Source of the DNA: Cephalotrichum gorgonifer
Taxonomy: Eukaryota; Ascomycota; Sordariomycetes; Microascales; Microascaceae
NCBI GenBank assembly: GCA_900312665.1
Contig: ONZQ02000004.1
Span: forward strand, 1,828,693-1,892,692
DNA length: 64,000 nucleotides
Direction: 5' to 3'
Part shown: positions 23,613-36,899 of the stretch, in pieces
How the letters are laid out: every line of letters begins with the position of its first letter
How positions within the stretch are numbered: the stretch's first letter is position 1
Position numbers and translations under genes: made by a program
The notes under the pieces: generated by a model
Database searches by the model: none
What the model was told of the DNA's origin: nothing
What the model saw: only the letters and a program-made list of their open reading frames with translations

Positions 23613-26600
23613 TCACTGCATAGTCTTCAGGAACCCATCCAGGTTGAAGCTCTCCTCGTACTGCTGGTTGTCCCAAAGCTCTCCCAGGTCATCCAGCCAC
23701 CCCTTCTTCCCCGGCGCCCTCACATCACCCGTCTCAATGTCCACCATGTCCTCTTCCCGCCCCTCGATGCTCGCTTGACCCTGCGGCTTATCCGTAATGA
23801 GCCCTGGCCCTTCGTCCCCAAAGCTAAATAGATCCAGGATCTGGTCCGTGTCCATGGTTGAGAGGCCCGCGTTCTGCTGATTGACCACCGTCGATGCAAC
23901 GTCGATCTTGAACCTCTGCAGATTAAGAATCTTCTCCTCCAGTGTTCCGCGCGTCACGAGCCGGTAGACGTTGACCACCTTCTTCTGGCCGATACGATGG
24001 GCACGGTCCATGGCTTGCAGGTCCTTCTGCGGGTTCCAGTCGTGCTCGACGAATATGACCGTGTCAGCCCCGGTGAGGTTGAGACCCAGGCCTCCGACGC
24101 TCGTCGTCAGGAGGAGCACATCATACGACGGATCGCTGTTGAACTTGTTGACAATATCCTGCCGCTTGGTGGCCTCGACTGAACCGTCTAGCCTCAGGAA
24201 CGACACCGAGGGAAGCAGCTTCTTGAGGACCGTGTTCTGGACCATGTCGAGCATTTCCTTCATCTGACAGAAGACGAGTGCACGGTGAGGCTTGATAGGC
24301 TGGTACAGAGGGTCGTTGTTGTTGTCTTCCTCGACGCCGATACCACAGTCGACCAAGAGGTCTCGCAGCGCCGTCAGTTTTGGCGCGTGCGTGTGATCTT
24401 CGAGACTCGTCCCTTGCTTCGCGAGGAGTCGTTGTGTCTCGGCATAGTAAGCATGATCGGGCTTCACTACGAGAGCTGGCGAGTTGCATAGCTTTCTCAT
24501 ATACTGGAGCGCCTGGAAGATGTGCTGCTTCGCTTCCTTGTCATCCTTGCCCGCTTCTGCCTGGATCTTCTTGCCTTGTTTCCTCGTGAAGTCGTCAAAC
24601 AGCTTCTTCTGCAGTTCGCTAAGGTCGCAGTAGTAATTTTGCAGGATCTTCGGCGGGAGGTCGTTGAGCACCTCTTCCTTGAGTCGCCGAAGCAGGAAGG
24701 GAAGCACCTGCTTGTGGAGTGCTTCGATAGCCAGGGCCCCCGCCTCCTGTTCCTTCGACGACGCTTTGCTGAACCGACTGTTGGCGATGGGCTTGGCGAA
24801 CCGATCATTGAAAACTTTTTCCGCTCCGAGGAACCCGGGCATCAGGAAATCGAACAGAGACCAGAGCTCTACCACGTTGTTCTGGATGGGGGTGCCGGTG
24901 AGGATTAGCCGGTGGTTGCTGACCAGTTGCTTGACCGCGATGGTAATTTTTGCCTTGGGGTTCTTGATGAGGTGACCCTCGTCTAGAACGACGTAGTTCC
25001 ACTGGTACTTCGCCAGCACGTCCGCATCGTTCCGGCAGACGTCATAAGAGGTGATGACGACGTCCGGCTGGTCGAGCTTGTCCTTCATCAACTTGCGCTC
25101 AGCGGGAGGTCCGACATAGGATGTAACGGAGAGGAATGGCGCATAGGTTCGAATCTCTTGCTGCCAGTGACCCGAGAGCGTCGGAGGGCACACAATAAGC
25201 GATGGAAGCCGCCTCGAGTCGGGGGACTGGGTCTTTGCAAACTCCTCCGCGCGCTGGTGGTGGTCACTGGCGACCATGCAGAGGGTTTGTAGCGTCTTCC
25301 CGAGACCCATATCATCGCAGAGAATGCCATGGAGATGATATTTGTTTAGGAAGTGCAGCCAGTTCACTCCGTCCTGCTGGTAAGAGCGAAGCTCGGCTTT
25401 GATCGCGACAGGAATCTTGAACGGCTCCACCTTTTTCGGGTCGAGGAGCTGCGACATAAAGGTGCGCTCGCGATCCCTTCCCTGGAGAAGCTCCTGCGAG
25501 AGCCCTGGCGGGTCCGGAATCCCCGCCTCGAGTGGCACGAGCTTGACCAGGGTAGCGAAAGATGTTGTCGCGATAAGCCGGATGTCGTTGTCGGAATCGC
25601 TCATGCGCCCGAGGACCGGGACGATCAGGAAGATGACGTAGGGAAGAATGGCATCGCCCATCACGGCAATCAAGTGATACACGGCCTCGATGGCACCTTG
25701 GCGCACGTTGAGGTCAACGGGGTTGTTTATGGACGGCAAGACCTTCTCCACCAGCACCGTCATGCCTTCCACGGGAAGGACGCTACACAGGGTCGCCATG
25801 CATTTCGCGGCCATGTACCTGAAAACGGAGAGTTCCGAGTGGAGCGCCGTCACGACATACGGCATTAGCTCTATCAGGAAAGGACGGATCGCCGGGTCTA
25901 ACGTCGGCGCCATTGTGCGAACAAGCGACATCGCGTCGACGACGTCCTGGCCGAAAATGCTCTCAGGGTCGAAGGTTTCTTCCGGAAGGGTGCTGGAGAA
26001 GGCCTTGACTAGCGCGTCCTCCATGAAGCGCTTCAGGCTTGGCACATGTGTGAGGAGCTCCGCCCCATAAGTGCGAGACAGTACCTCGAGCGCATCCTTC
26101 GCGCCCCGGCGGGTGATTCGAGCCGCCTTTGCTTCCCGCGCAAACTGGACTGCATCCGCGTGGTCAACCCGGTCCTCCTCCTTCTGCATGGAGAGGATCA
26201 CGTCTCGTTTGGCCGCGTGGGTCGAGAACTCAGGTGTTTCCGCGACTTCGACGCAGGAGAACTTCACGAGGTTGGAAACAACCTTCTCCGCAGGGCCTCG
26301 GCGGCCCTTCTCAGTGAACACTCGCACGAGACCGGCAATTGTTGAAGAGGATCGGCGTTGCAGCTCCTGGTTTTCCTCCGTCTTGACACTGTCCATGACC
26401 GCTTTGATCAGAGAACTGAGCTTCTTCGGGAACACCTCCATTGCCACCAAGGCAGCTGCCGCCGCCGCCTTGATCCTCACATCCCTCAACGCCTTGGCGA
26501 TCTTCGCTTCTTCGATTGTTTCCACCGTCAGACTCCTCGCTTCTTCTAGCTGTTTTCCAGCAATAAGGCGCTGGCCAGGAGGCATGGCCTTCTTTAACCT

Positions 26601-29541
26601 TTCGAAGTCGTCACCGACACACTTCTCTGCGGTCGCTATGGCGAATGCGGTCGGCCCAGCCTCCGGATCACCTTGCACGATTACCGGAAGGATTGGTAAT
26701 TTACTCTGAGACACCTTGCCATGGTCGCGGAAGAGATAAATCAGGGATTGGCATTGCGACCGGGCCCGCTGAACATGGCTCGTGAGGTCTCTGTAGTGTG
26801 TCGGCCTGTCCGACTCAACTATCTCCTTTAGCGGGTCGAGGAAAACCTCGGCTGCTCCGGGTGATGAGAGGCTCTTGGCAAATTCCTCGATCATGATGGC
26901 AGCCGTCATCTGCGTCGAGGAATATGGTGATGATAAGGCGGACAGGATCGGCGTGGAGTACTGTGAGAAGTTCTGCGCTGGAATCATGGACATCAAGAAA
27001 CCCATTGCTCGCGAGGCTGAAACCCGGGAGCGAATCAGAACTTCAAGGCCGACCAAGTCAACCTCTCCTTGAATCATATGGCCGTCAACATCGTGAGAAT
27101 GTGTTGTAACAGGGGCGTCTTCAACCTTGGTCGACTTCCTGCGGCGTTTCGCCGCCCTTGGTTGCGAATCTGGAGAAGAGTGTCGGGCAGCAACAGGGAC
27201 GACGTTAGAAACAGCGTAGGTTCCACCGGACGGCTTTTGGAACAGGGACGCGTTCATGGGAACAGGGTGACGCGAGATGCCGATCGGGTGAAGGGACAGT
27301 TCCATCATGGCTTCGGCGTGTGGAGCGAACTCGTCGGTTAATCGAGCGGGATTTTGGCCAAGCGAGCCCACCAACGCAGTCCATAGCTCGATGGACATGT
27401 TCAGAGTCTCCCTGTCCCTCTCAACTAGGATATTCTGAAAGATGAGTCTCAGGATCCTGCCGTTCAACCACCCTTCTGACGATTCCCGACCTAGGTTGGC
27501 AAACGTCATCAGAGCCTTCAGAACGGCCAGACGAACGGATGTAATGGTATGGCGGAGGAAGGGGTAGAGTCGAGGAACGAGAAGCGTGAAGGACCTTTCC
27601 TCATCCGTTGCTGCCGATGTCTTCATCGCATTGAGGACCTCGGGGAAGCTGCACAGGGTAGCCAGAAGATCCATAATCTTGCCCGTGCTTGCGCTCAGGT
27701 CGTCGCCCAGGTTCGACAAGCTCTCCCAGACAATGTTGATCAAGCCATCAAGAGAATCCGGCCGCATTTCGACGAATTCCTTCGCCATCGGGATAAGGGT
27801 AGCGGCACTGACGGAGCGGACGTCATCGTCGTTATCGGCCAATCCCTTCATGACGGTGTTGTTGATGCCATCTATGAGCTTCGGGTCTTGGAGCAGAAGA
27901 TCCTTCCTTACTGCTACAACATAACGAAGCCCCACCATGCCACCGTGGCAGACAGCCCACGCGGACCGCTCGAACTGCGGGTCTTCTTGCATCACCATCT
28001 GGTACAGAATATCGTACACTCCGTAAACAGATTTGGGAGGCAGATGCCGTAGAGCAGCACCGAGCGTCTGCCCAATGCTTTCCCTGATGGGCGCAACTGA
28101 GGTATCGGAGCTGTAGTCGGTAAAGCGGTCGAGCATGAGCACGATACAAAGGCGACAGGAGATGTCGTCGAGCCAGGCCTGGTTCAGTTTGTCGTTCTCG
28201 CTTCGGGACTTTCCGCGGCAGCGACCAGCGCCGGCTCCCTGGACCCGAATAACTTCCCTCAAGGCCATTGCAGCTCCGTGGCGCGTTTCCCATTTCTGGT
28301 CGAAAAGATCGACCTTGAGGAATTCACAGAGGCGCTCATACGGCCACTCTGTGCCTTCCAAGCTGTCCTCGGCGTGGAGCTCGGACTTGATGGGGAGAGC
28401 TGGGCCCGTGAATTCTTTGACAACTTTGGTGTCTTCGTCGACATCATCTGGACGTTCGAGGGTGAAGTAGTCGTTGAGCTTGCCATTCTGCTTAGAATCT
28501 GTTTCGGTCGTCGAGGTCTCGTCCCCTCCAAATCCTTCAGATCCGGCAGTTGTAGACCTTCGAATGGAGAGATCGCCGAACCCCGATTTGCCCTGGGCGG
28601 CCTTTTGGGCTTCTCGCTTGCGTTTCCTCTTCAAGACGTTGAGCTGGCGTGAGCTTAGGCCGGGTCCATCGGCACCCTGGCTTTGACTATTGCTGACCAA
28701 ACTATCGCTGCGAGCGATGAGGCCCTTACTTCCTGGGTCGGGGTCTGCCGAGTGTGGAGTCTGATTATCGCTTGGGGCCATCAAAATCTCATCATCATCG
28801 ACACGCCGCCCGAGTAGGCCCAATCTACCGGCCAGGGTTTTCTTGACGTAGGCGAGACGCTCCTGAGGCTCTAGGGACGCCAGGCCGAGATCTACTTGGC
28901 CTCCACGAAGTAATTCTCGGCCATATTTGACGATAGAGGCCACGGGTAGCGCTTCGAGCGTAAGATGCTCAGAGGACGGAAGAGATACATCATCACCATC
29001 CTCTTCCTTCTTCACCTGGCCGTTGCTTCCTTCCTCCTTCTTCTCGGCTACAGATGCGGGTACTGCTCCAGGGTCCTCGTCTTCGTTTGGATCATAAAGC
29101 GGCGCATGCTCAATGATCTTGCCGATGGCCCTGGCAGCGGTTGACCTCGTCTCCCAGTCCTTGTAAGAGAGGTAGCCAACCACTCTAGATAACAGGTTGA
29201 ATAGCTCATCTGGATGTTGTTTTTGCCAGTCGGCAAGCTGATTGACAGCGGTCTCCCGAATAAGGCGAGTGCTCCCAGTTTCAATGAGACTATAAAACGG
29301 TCAGTATCGCCAAGATCAAGATAGAACGCAAGTTCCACGTTGCACGAGGAACAATAAATATCGATCGGTATGAGATGAGAGGGAAAGATGGGTATACTCA
29401 CGTGACCAGTCTATCCAATCTGTTATTGAAAATGACTTGTTAGCGCCGCAGCTCTCAACTGGTGGTTGTACATGAAGGATTCCGAATTACACCAAACAAG
29501 GAGGATAAGGAAGCGATAGAAATCACATACCTGGATGCCAT
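23613..29541 (-). CDS. mot1: TBP-associated SNF2-family ATPase Mot1 (BTAF1)
   Basis: Three exons: 29541-29531 (11 nt), 29419-29402 (18 nt) and 29289-23613, giving 1901 aa. The first two micro-exons encode the start MASRLDRLVT and phase-match the main exon. The N-terminal two thirds are HEAT-type helical repeats that grip TATA-binding protein. The C-terminal SNF2 ATPase has Walker A DDMGLGKTLQ, DEGH box, LTGTPIQNN and the final RAHRIGQ helicase motif. Mot1 uses ATP to strip TBP from DNA and so redistributes it between promoters. Length and domain order match the family. Several Glu/Lys-rich linkers occur near residues 100-300. Divergent from smc3. Confidence 0.95.
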
Positions 29542-31781
29542 TTTGTCACTTCGTGTCGGCAGCTCTGGCGGCTGCCTTACCCTGCGCCAGATTCAGAGGA
29601 CGGGCAATTTGAGATCCTCGTCTGCGTTAAGTCGCGACGTGTCTACGGAGCATCTGATGAAGCCCTCACGGGTACAGGCCCAAACGGATACCCCAGCCTA
29701 AGATGAGAATCAAAAATCCAAACCCGGATGAAGGCGGAGGGTGCGGCGGCTGGTGTTTTGTCGGAAATGTAGGCGAGAAGGCGCGCGCCGGGGCCGGACT
29801 CGTATATCGACCGGAATCCCGAAAAGGCGAGGATGCTAAAAGTGTAAATAGAAGAAGGTGGGGGTACAAGAAAAAAAATCCCCGGTAATAATTCAGGTGA
29901 GCCAAATCTTGATAACTTGAGAGGGCGAGTGCAATAATAATTAGGCGTGTGAGATAGCTCTGGCGTCTGATGTGGCCGCCGAGGTAAGGTGGGACGAGTG
30001 GTGCATGTATGGAGAGGTGTGGTTGGACTGGTTCTCTTGGTCGTCCACACGCGGCGCAGGTAATACTGGGGAGCAGGCTTGGACCGGAGGGGCAAGCCGG
30101 CTCTATATGTAAAGTGCCTTCTATTTTATACACAAAGGCTGTTGGTATTCAAGCTGGGGTCCTCCTTCCTTCTGATTCGTCGGACTGCCCCACACTGGGT
30201 GGTACGTGCACCGAGCCCCAAAAGGGGCGAGCGCTGGTTGGCTTTTGGATTTTTAGGAAGGCATGGTGTGGCAAAAATGTGAAAGGCAAGAAAATATTAA
30301 TGACACACCCCTGGCGGCTGGGAAATGACAGCGACTTCCCACGCCAAGCATTCCCATTGAGCCCCAACCACAATTTTTGAACCCACGATCCGCCGCCCTC
30401 TCCCTCTCTCTCTCTCTCCCCTTCCCGCGAAGATGCTGAAGTCAACTACTAGTAGGTAACCAGGGGCAGGTTGGCCTGGGGTTTACTCATGGAGTCTAGT
30501 AGGGCATGGTGTACGAGCGCACTTGGGTATCATCATCACATCATCACTAGGGAAGTCTCGAGGCGGAAGTCTGAGGCAGAAGTTTTGCTTGGAGCTACGA
30601 GTGCGAACACAACCCAGCTAGAAATTTCCAGGTCGAGGTTGCCTTCTAGGAATTGGAGAGCCTCCGAGTACCTCGTACCGGGAAGGTTTAGCGGGAGCCA
30701 CACTCTGCGACATAAACGTGGCTCGTTCCTCTAGTCGTCTTTCTTGACCTGTAACACGCTACCGGTTGGGAGTCTGAATCTTAGCTCGAGCACCATAAAG
30801 CACGTTCTCACCTAAACAAGACGAGCCTTGAAGCTTGGAACTACCGTTTGCTAGTTGCTTGTACAAGTCCCTATCAGTGGAACCGGGGGTTAGCAATTTG
30901 GCAACGGCGACCTGCAGCACCAAGGATATCCAAGGGCCGCCGCGAGGAATGTCGCTCCAGCCGGCAGGACTTTGAGAGAGCGCACGAGCAGCCCGTCCTG
31001 CACGTGCCTGCATCGTCAAACCCGCGCACAATTTCCGCGTGAGGCGTCTCGATCGACGTTATCTCATTCTCCGTTTGCTTCAGTGTTATAGCTACTACTT
31101 CCGTGGGGTGGAAATAAGGGCTAAGGACAGCGGATTCCTCGGCTGTGGTATCAAAACTCCCCGGAATGCCTGGTGAGACTGGTGGGCAGCGCAGGATGTG
31201 GGAAAGACAGAAGAAGGAGAAACAGATGATCGTCGAATAATGTCGATCAACTGCTTCCGAGATCGTGGCTGTTGTGGTATATTACCTACGGAGTATCGGT
31301 ATACATAATACTTGTACCTGTGGGTGTGGAGGAGCCCGACCGAGATTCTTAGGCTATGCAGGTTCGGCGAATCAGCTGCAAGGAACCTGAGCTCTCTCCC
31401 CACCCTCTCGGATGAAGTATTTATCCGAGGTGTCCTGTACTCGCCTGTGTACTACAGTACAGAGTACAGTGATACGAAGTGCTCGCACTGGAACTCTACA
31501 CGCAGCTGGCGGGCGGTGCAAATGTAGCGTTTGCCCTGGCGCCTGACGGATGGCATACCCCCGCAACTGCTCGCGGTTCCCATAACAATTCAATCGCGCA
31601 CTGAGCAGGCTTGACGCGTCGGTGCGCTATCGTCCCAGACTCAAAATTAACCCCGACCACGAACCAGAAGGTGTTCCTACCATACGTGTTCATCGAGGAA
31701 CACCCTTCGCGCCCCCCTTCACCGTCCCGTATCGATTGGTATCGCGACAAGAGCTGCCGCCGGGCGGCCATTTAATTCACC
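29542..31781. other. Divergent mot1/smc3 intergenic region
   Basis: 2.24 kb between two divergent housekeeping genes. It contains a CT-rich tract at about 30397-30420 and ORFs up to 155 codons with no coding bias. No gene supported; it should carry both promoters. Confidence 0.55.
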
Positions 31782-34700
31782 ATGTATATCAAGCAGATCA
31801 TCATCCAAGGCTTCAAAAGGTGCGACTAGAAATAAGTGTTTCGCGCGCGCCGCGCTCCGCTGACTGACATCCCCCCCTCTCAGCTACAAGGACCAAACCG
31901 TCGTCGAACCCTTCTCCCCCGGAACGAACGTCATCGTCGGTCGTAATGGGTCGGGGAAGAGCAACTTCTTCGCCGCGATCCGTTTCGTCCTCAGCGATGC
32001 CTACACCCAGATGAGTCGCGAGGAGCGCCAGGCCCTCCTCCACGAGGGATCCGGCTCCGCAGTAATGTCCGCATACGTAGAGATCATCTTCGACAACAGC
32101 GACGACCGTTTCCATACCGGCCACCCCGAAGTTATCTTGCGCCGGACGATCGGCCTCAAGAAAGACGAATACTCAGTCGACCGCAAGGTTGTCCCCAAGG
32201 TCGATGTGATGAACCTCCTGGAGGCTGCTGGCTTCTCTCGATCCAACCCGTACTACATCGTCCCTCAGGGGCGCGTCACCGCCCTCACCAACATGCGGGA
32301 ATCCGACAGGCTGACGCTTCTAAAAGAAGTTGCCGGTACCCAAGTATACGAGGCCCGCCGCTCTGAGTCGCTAAAGATCATGAACGAGACCAACAATAAG
32401 CGCGAAAAGATTGACGAGCTCCTCAAGTATATCAAGGAGCGACTGGCCGAGCTTGAGGAGGAGAAGGAGGAGCTGAGAGGCTTCCAAGACAAAGACAGGG
32501 AGCGGCGCTGTCTGGAGTACGCGTTCTACCATCGCGAACAGGTCCAGGTTCAAGAAGCTCTCGATGATATCGAAAGGGCGCGCGAGGGAGGCAAGGACAG
32601 CACGGACGAGTATCGCGCAGACTTTGTCCGAGGCGAAAAGACCATCGCGAGACTCGACGCCGAAATCCACCGTCTCGAGCGCGACATGGAGCTCCTTGGG
32701 ATCGACAAACGACAGCTCGAGGAGGATCGTCGCGAGAACGCAAAGACCCGCGCCAAGGCAGAAATGACGTTCAAGAACCTTTCTGACGGCCAGTCCGCCC
32801 AGGAGCAGGCGAGGACCAGACACGCCGCCGAGCTCAGGACTGTCAAGGGCGATATCTCCACGAAGGAGAAGGAACTCGAGAATCTCATTCCAGACCTTAC
32901 GCGCCGAAAGGCGAAGGAAGACGACGTGAAGCGGAGCCTCGACGCCGTAGAGGCATCTCGATCACGGCTCCTCAACAAGCAGTCACGGGGCGCCCAGTTC
33001 AAAAGCAAGGCCGAACGTGACAAGTGGCTCCGAAAGGAAATCGAAGAATTGCAGCTGACACTCACGAATCAACAAGCCAGCCGAGTCGATGCTGATGAAG
33101 AGGTAAAGAGGGTTGAGAAGTCCCTCGCCCAAATAGAGAAGGAGGTGGCTGTTCTACGGTCGCGGCTCGAAAGCTGGGGCGGGGATAGGTCATCGCTCGC
33201 CGATGAGGTGAACAAAGTCCGGGATGCCCTGGACAGGCTTAACGACGAGCGGCGTATGCTCCGCCGCGCGGACGACAAGCTTGACTCGCTCCTCACCGAT
33301 GCTCGTCGCGAGAAGGAACGCGCGGAGCGGGAGCTTTCACACTCAATGGATGGGGCTACGGCCCGCGGGTTGCAAACGATTCGGCGGTTACGGGCCGAGA
33401 AGGACATCCCCGGCGCCTATGGCACACTGGCGGAGCTGCTCGAGGTCAGCGATGCTTACAAGCTGCCCGTTGAGCAGGTGGCCGGCGCCAGTCTCTTCCA
33501 CTACGTTGTCGATGACGAAAAGACGGCGACCCAACTCGCCACCGCCCTCCACAAGCAGCACGGCGGTCGGGTGACGTTCATGCCCCTCAACCAGCTCCGG
33601 CCAAGGCCGATCAACTTCCCCCGCAGCCCCGATGCCGTTCCCATTCTTAGCAAGATTGAGTACGATTCCATGTACGAGAAGGCATTCCAGCAGGTCTTTG
33701 GAAAGACGGTGCTGTGCTCGAGCCTCGCTGTCGCCAGTCAATACGCGCGCAGCCACGGCGTAGACGGCATCACAGCCGAAGGTGATACGTCGAGCAAGAG
33801 GGGCGCCATGACCGGTGGTTACATCGACCCGCGGAAGTCACGACTCGACGCAGTCAACACTGTAAGCCAGTGGCAGGATGAGTACACGAAGAAGGCGCAG
33901 GAATCAGAGGACATCAGGAAGCAGATTGAGCGAAAGGACCAGGAAATTACCCGGGCCATGGGAGAACTGCAGAAGGCGGAGCAAAAGCTACGGCAAGTAG
34001 ACGACGGGTTCGAGCCCCTCAAGGCCGAGCTACGGACGAAAACTTCCCACCTGGAGAATGAGAGGCAGCAGCACGAGTCGGCGGTGAGGCGCCGCGACAC
34101 CGTGGGGAGGAATCTCGACGACTTCACGGAGAGCGTCTCGGCGCACGAGGCAGAGCTCGCGTCAGACTTCAAGAAGGCCCTGACGACGGCGGAGGAGGCT
34201 CAGCTCGAGGACCTCAGCCGCCAGGTGCAGGAGCTCCAGAAGCAGTGGAATGACGTCAGCAATAAGAGGAGGGAGCTGGAGCAGAGGAAGAAGATCCTCG
34301 AGGTCGACCTCCGCCACAACCTCCAGCCCAAGCTCGACCAGCTCAACAGCCAGGCGTTCGAGAACTCGGCGTCGGGCGGAACCAGCGTCTCGGAGGCCGA
34401 GAGGGAGCTGAAGAGGCTGCGGAAGACGTCGGCAGCCGTAGAGGCCAAGCTCAAGGAGATCGAGGACCAGCTCGAGCTCCAGCAGACGCAGATTGGCGAG
34501 TTGGAGACGCAGAGGAGTGATCAGGAGCAGTCACAGCAGGAGATTGCGTCCAAGATCGAGAGGCAACAGAAGAGGATCGAGAAGAATCTACAGCGCAAGG
34601 CCCTCCTCACGACCCAGGCGGCCGAGTGTGCCAAGCAGATTCGCGATCTCGGCGTCCTCCCCGAGGAGGCGTTTGAGAAGTACGAGCAGATGGACGGCAA

Positions 34701-35667
34701 AGTGGTAAGACTTCCTTTCCTAACCCCCCCCCCAAAAAAAAAATCGTAATACGTGGTTTTGTTTTACTAATCAACCGCTTGCCCCTTTTCAGATCACATC
34801 CAAGCTCAAGCGGGTCAACGAGGCGTTGAAGAAGTACAAGCACGTCAACAAGAAGGCGTTCGAGCAGTACAACAGCTTCACGACGCAGCAGGAGCAGCTC
34901 CTGAAGCGACGGGCCGAGCTCGACAAGTCGCAGGAGTCCATCGAGGAGCTCGTGTCGCATCTCGACCAGAGGAAGGATGAGGCCATCGAGCGGACTTTCA
35001 AGCAGGTGTCCCGGGAGTTCGCCACCATCTTCGAGAAGCTCGTGCCGGCGGGCCACGGAAGGCTCGTGATCCAGCGGCGGACAGGGAGGCGGCAGGAGGC
35101 TGACGAGGAGGAGGAGGAGCAGCAGCAGGGTGGCTCCGTGGAGAACTATACGGGCGTGGGGATCAGCGTGTCGTTCAACTCGAAGCAGTTTGACGAGCAG
35201 CAGCGGATCCAGCAGCTCAGCGGTGGTCAGAAGAGTGGGTTTTCTCCTGCTCCATAATTCTCTTTCCCCCCATATTCGCCTTTCCCCCTTCCCATCTTCC
35301 CCCCCCCTTCTGCTTCTCTCCTGTTAAAGACGAGGGATATCTCTTTACTAACGAGGAATTTACCCCAGGTCTGTGCGCCCTCTGCCTGATCTTCGCCCTC
35401 CAGCAGACGGAGAGCAGCCCGATGGTGATCTTCGACGAGGTGGACGCCAACCTGGACGCGCAATACCGGACGGCGGTGGCGGCACTGCTGGAGTCCATCT
35501 CCAAGGAGGCAGGGACGCAGTTCATCTGCACGACGTTCCGGCCGGAGATCGTGCACATCGCGGACAAGTGTTACGGGGTGACGTTCCACAACAAGACGAG
35601 TTCCATCGACTGCGTGCCTACGGAGGATGCGCTGAACTTTGTGGAGGGGCAGCAGAAGAACAAGTGA
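31782..35667 (+). CDS. smc3: Cohesin subunit Smc3
   Basis: Four exons: 31782-31819, 31884-34704, 34793-35234 and 35369-35667, giving 1199 aa. N-terminal ATPase half: Walker A GRNGSGKSN at residues 32-40. The acetylation pair Lys105-Lys106 (GLKKDEYS) aligns with the lysines modified by Eco1. Long coiled coils flank a hinge at about residues 510-680. The C-terminal half has the ABC signature LSGGQKS and Walker B MVIFDEVDANLD. Intron 3 interrupts the signature motif directly after the Lys codon. Smc3 pairs with Smc1 and kleisin Rad21 in the ring that holds sister chromatids. An acidic EEEEE/QQQ insert lies just before the signature. Confidence 0.96.
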
Positions 35668-36899
35668 GGAGGTTAATGAGAGAGGGAGGACGAGGAGGAG
35701 GAGGAAGGGCTTTCACGAACTGGGGACTCTGTTGGGAGGGGGCGAAAGGGGGTCAGGGGGGGTGGTTTGACATGGGTGTTGGGGCGTTTAATGCTACGAG
35801 TACGAGGAGATGTATCGCGGAGGATATTTGAAATGTTTTGAGTTGCCTCTCGTTTTTTGTTACACTATGACTTATTTTTTTGCAAGTGGTTCCCACGCTA
35901 TCCCCGTATATAAGTGACAGCCTTTTGGGATTACCCTTGGGACGTTTGAAGGAAAGAAGGGGTGTTTTTGTTCTTCCCTTATTCAGCCGTTTATAGCCCA
36001 CCTACTTACACCCCCCCTTTTCGTCTTGCATCATGCCGGCAGGCACACAGCGAAGCGGAGAGACTGGGTCCGACCCCTCCACGAAAACATTCCGGAGGTT
36101 CTCCATTTCAAGGTTGTCGACTCCCATAGCATTTTTTGCCAGCCCATTCCCTGCCACTTTCTCGGGTCCCGCTGATAAGGTCTAGCCTATTGGAATCCAG
36201 ATACAAGGCTCCTGGAGAGTCAGCGTGGCATTCACAAGAGTCAAATTCGGCGTCCTTGATTGCTTGGCACAGTACTGGACCCTGCCAAGTATTACGAGTA
36301 CAAGGAAAGTCTCGGAGAGAGAGAGCTGCTCGTACTCGAAGATCTTTGACCCCCAAAAGGTCGGGAGTGAAGAGCGGCGTCGAGCTTACGGGCTTGAATG
36401 GCTAGATTAGATTACACCTTGCCATGTGTCGACCTGACGATACTCTACTTGCGGTATACCTATACCCATTCCCATGGTACGAACGAGTGAGAAGGGGGGA
36501 GCAAGCAAGAAGAAAATTCGAGGAAGAAGATGCTTGGAGCCGTGCATGGTTGGGACCGGAGTAACGGGTTGTTTTCACCGCCCCAAAATAGGACGAATAT
36601 CCCAGAAAATGCAAGCATTATTATTGCTTGTTGGAGTATAGTCCGCAGGGGGTGGTGCCCGTCTGCTCGTCTAATACCGTATTTTTCGTGCTTGTAAGCA
36701 AAGCTCAGCCACGATGTAATAATACTTGCGAATAAGCCGGATTGGGAATGATTCCCACTCCGCCCACAGTTCCCGTTCTGTAGTCCAAATTTAGAAACAC
36801 ATAGTCGGTATGGAGTACGGACGGAATACGGAACATTCAGCGGGTCCGATTATTCGTCGAAGCCAAGCCCAAGCCCAAGCCCGGCCAGGGCAGGGCCAG
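35668..36899. other. Intergenic, no supported gene
   Basis: Convergent region downstream of smc3 and of the EEP gene. Short ORFs only. One ACGAGTAC-type motif copy at 36293-36304. Confidence 0.55.
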
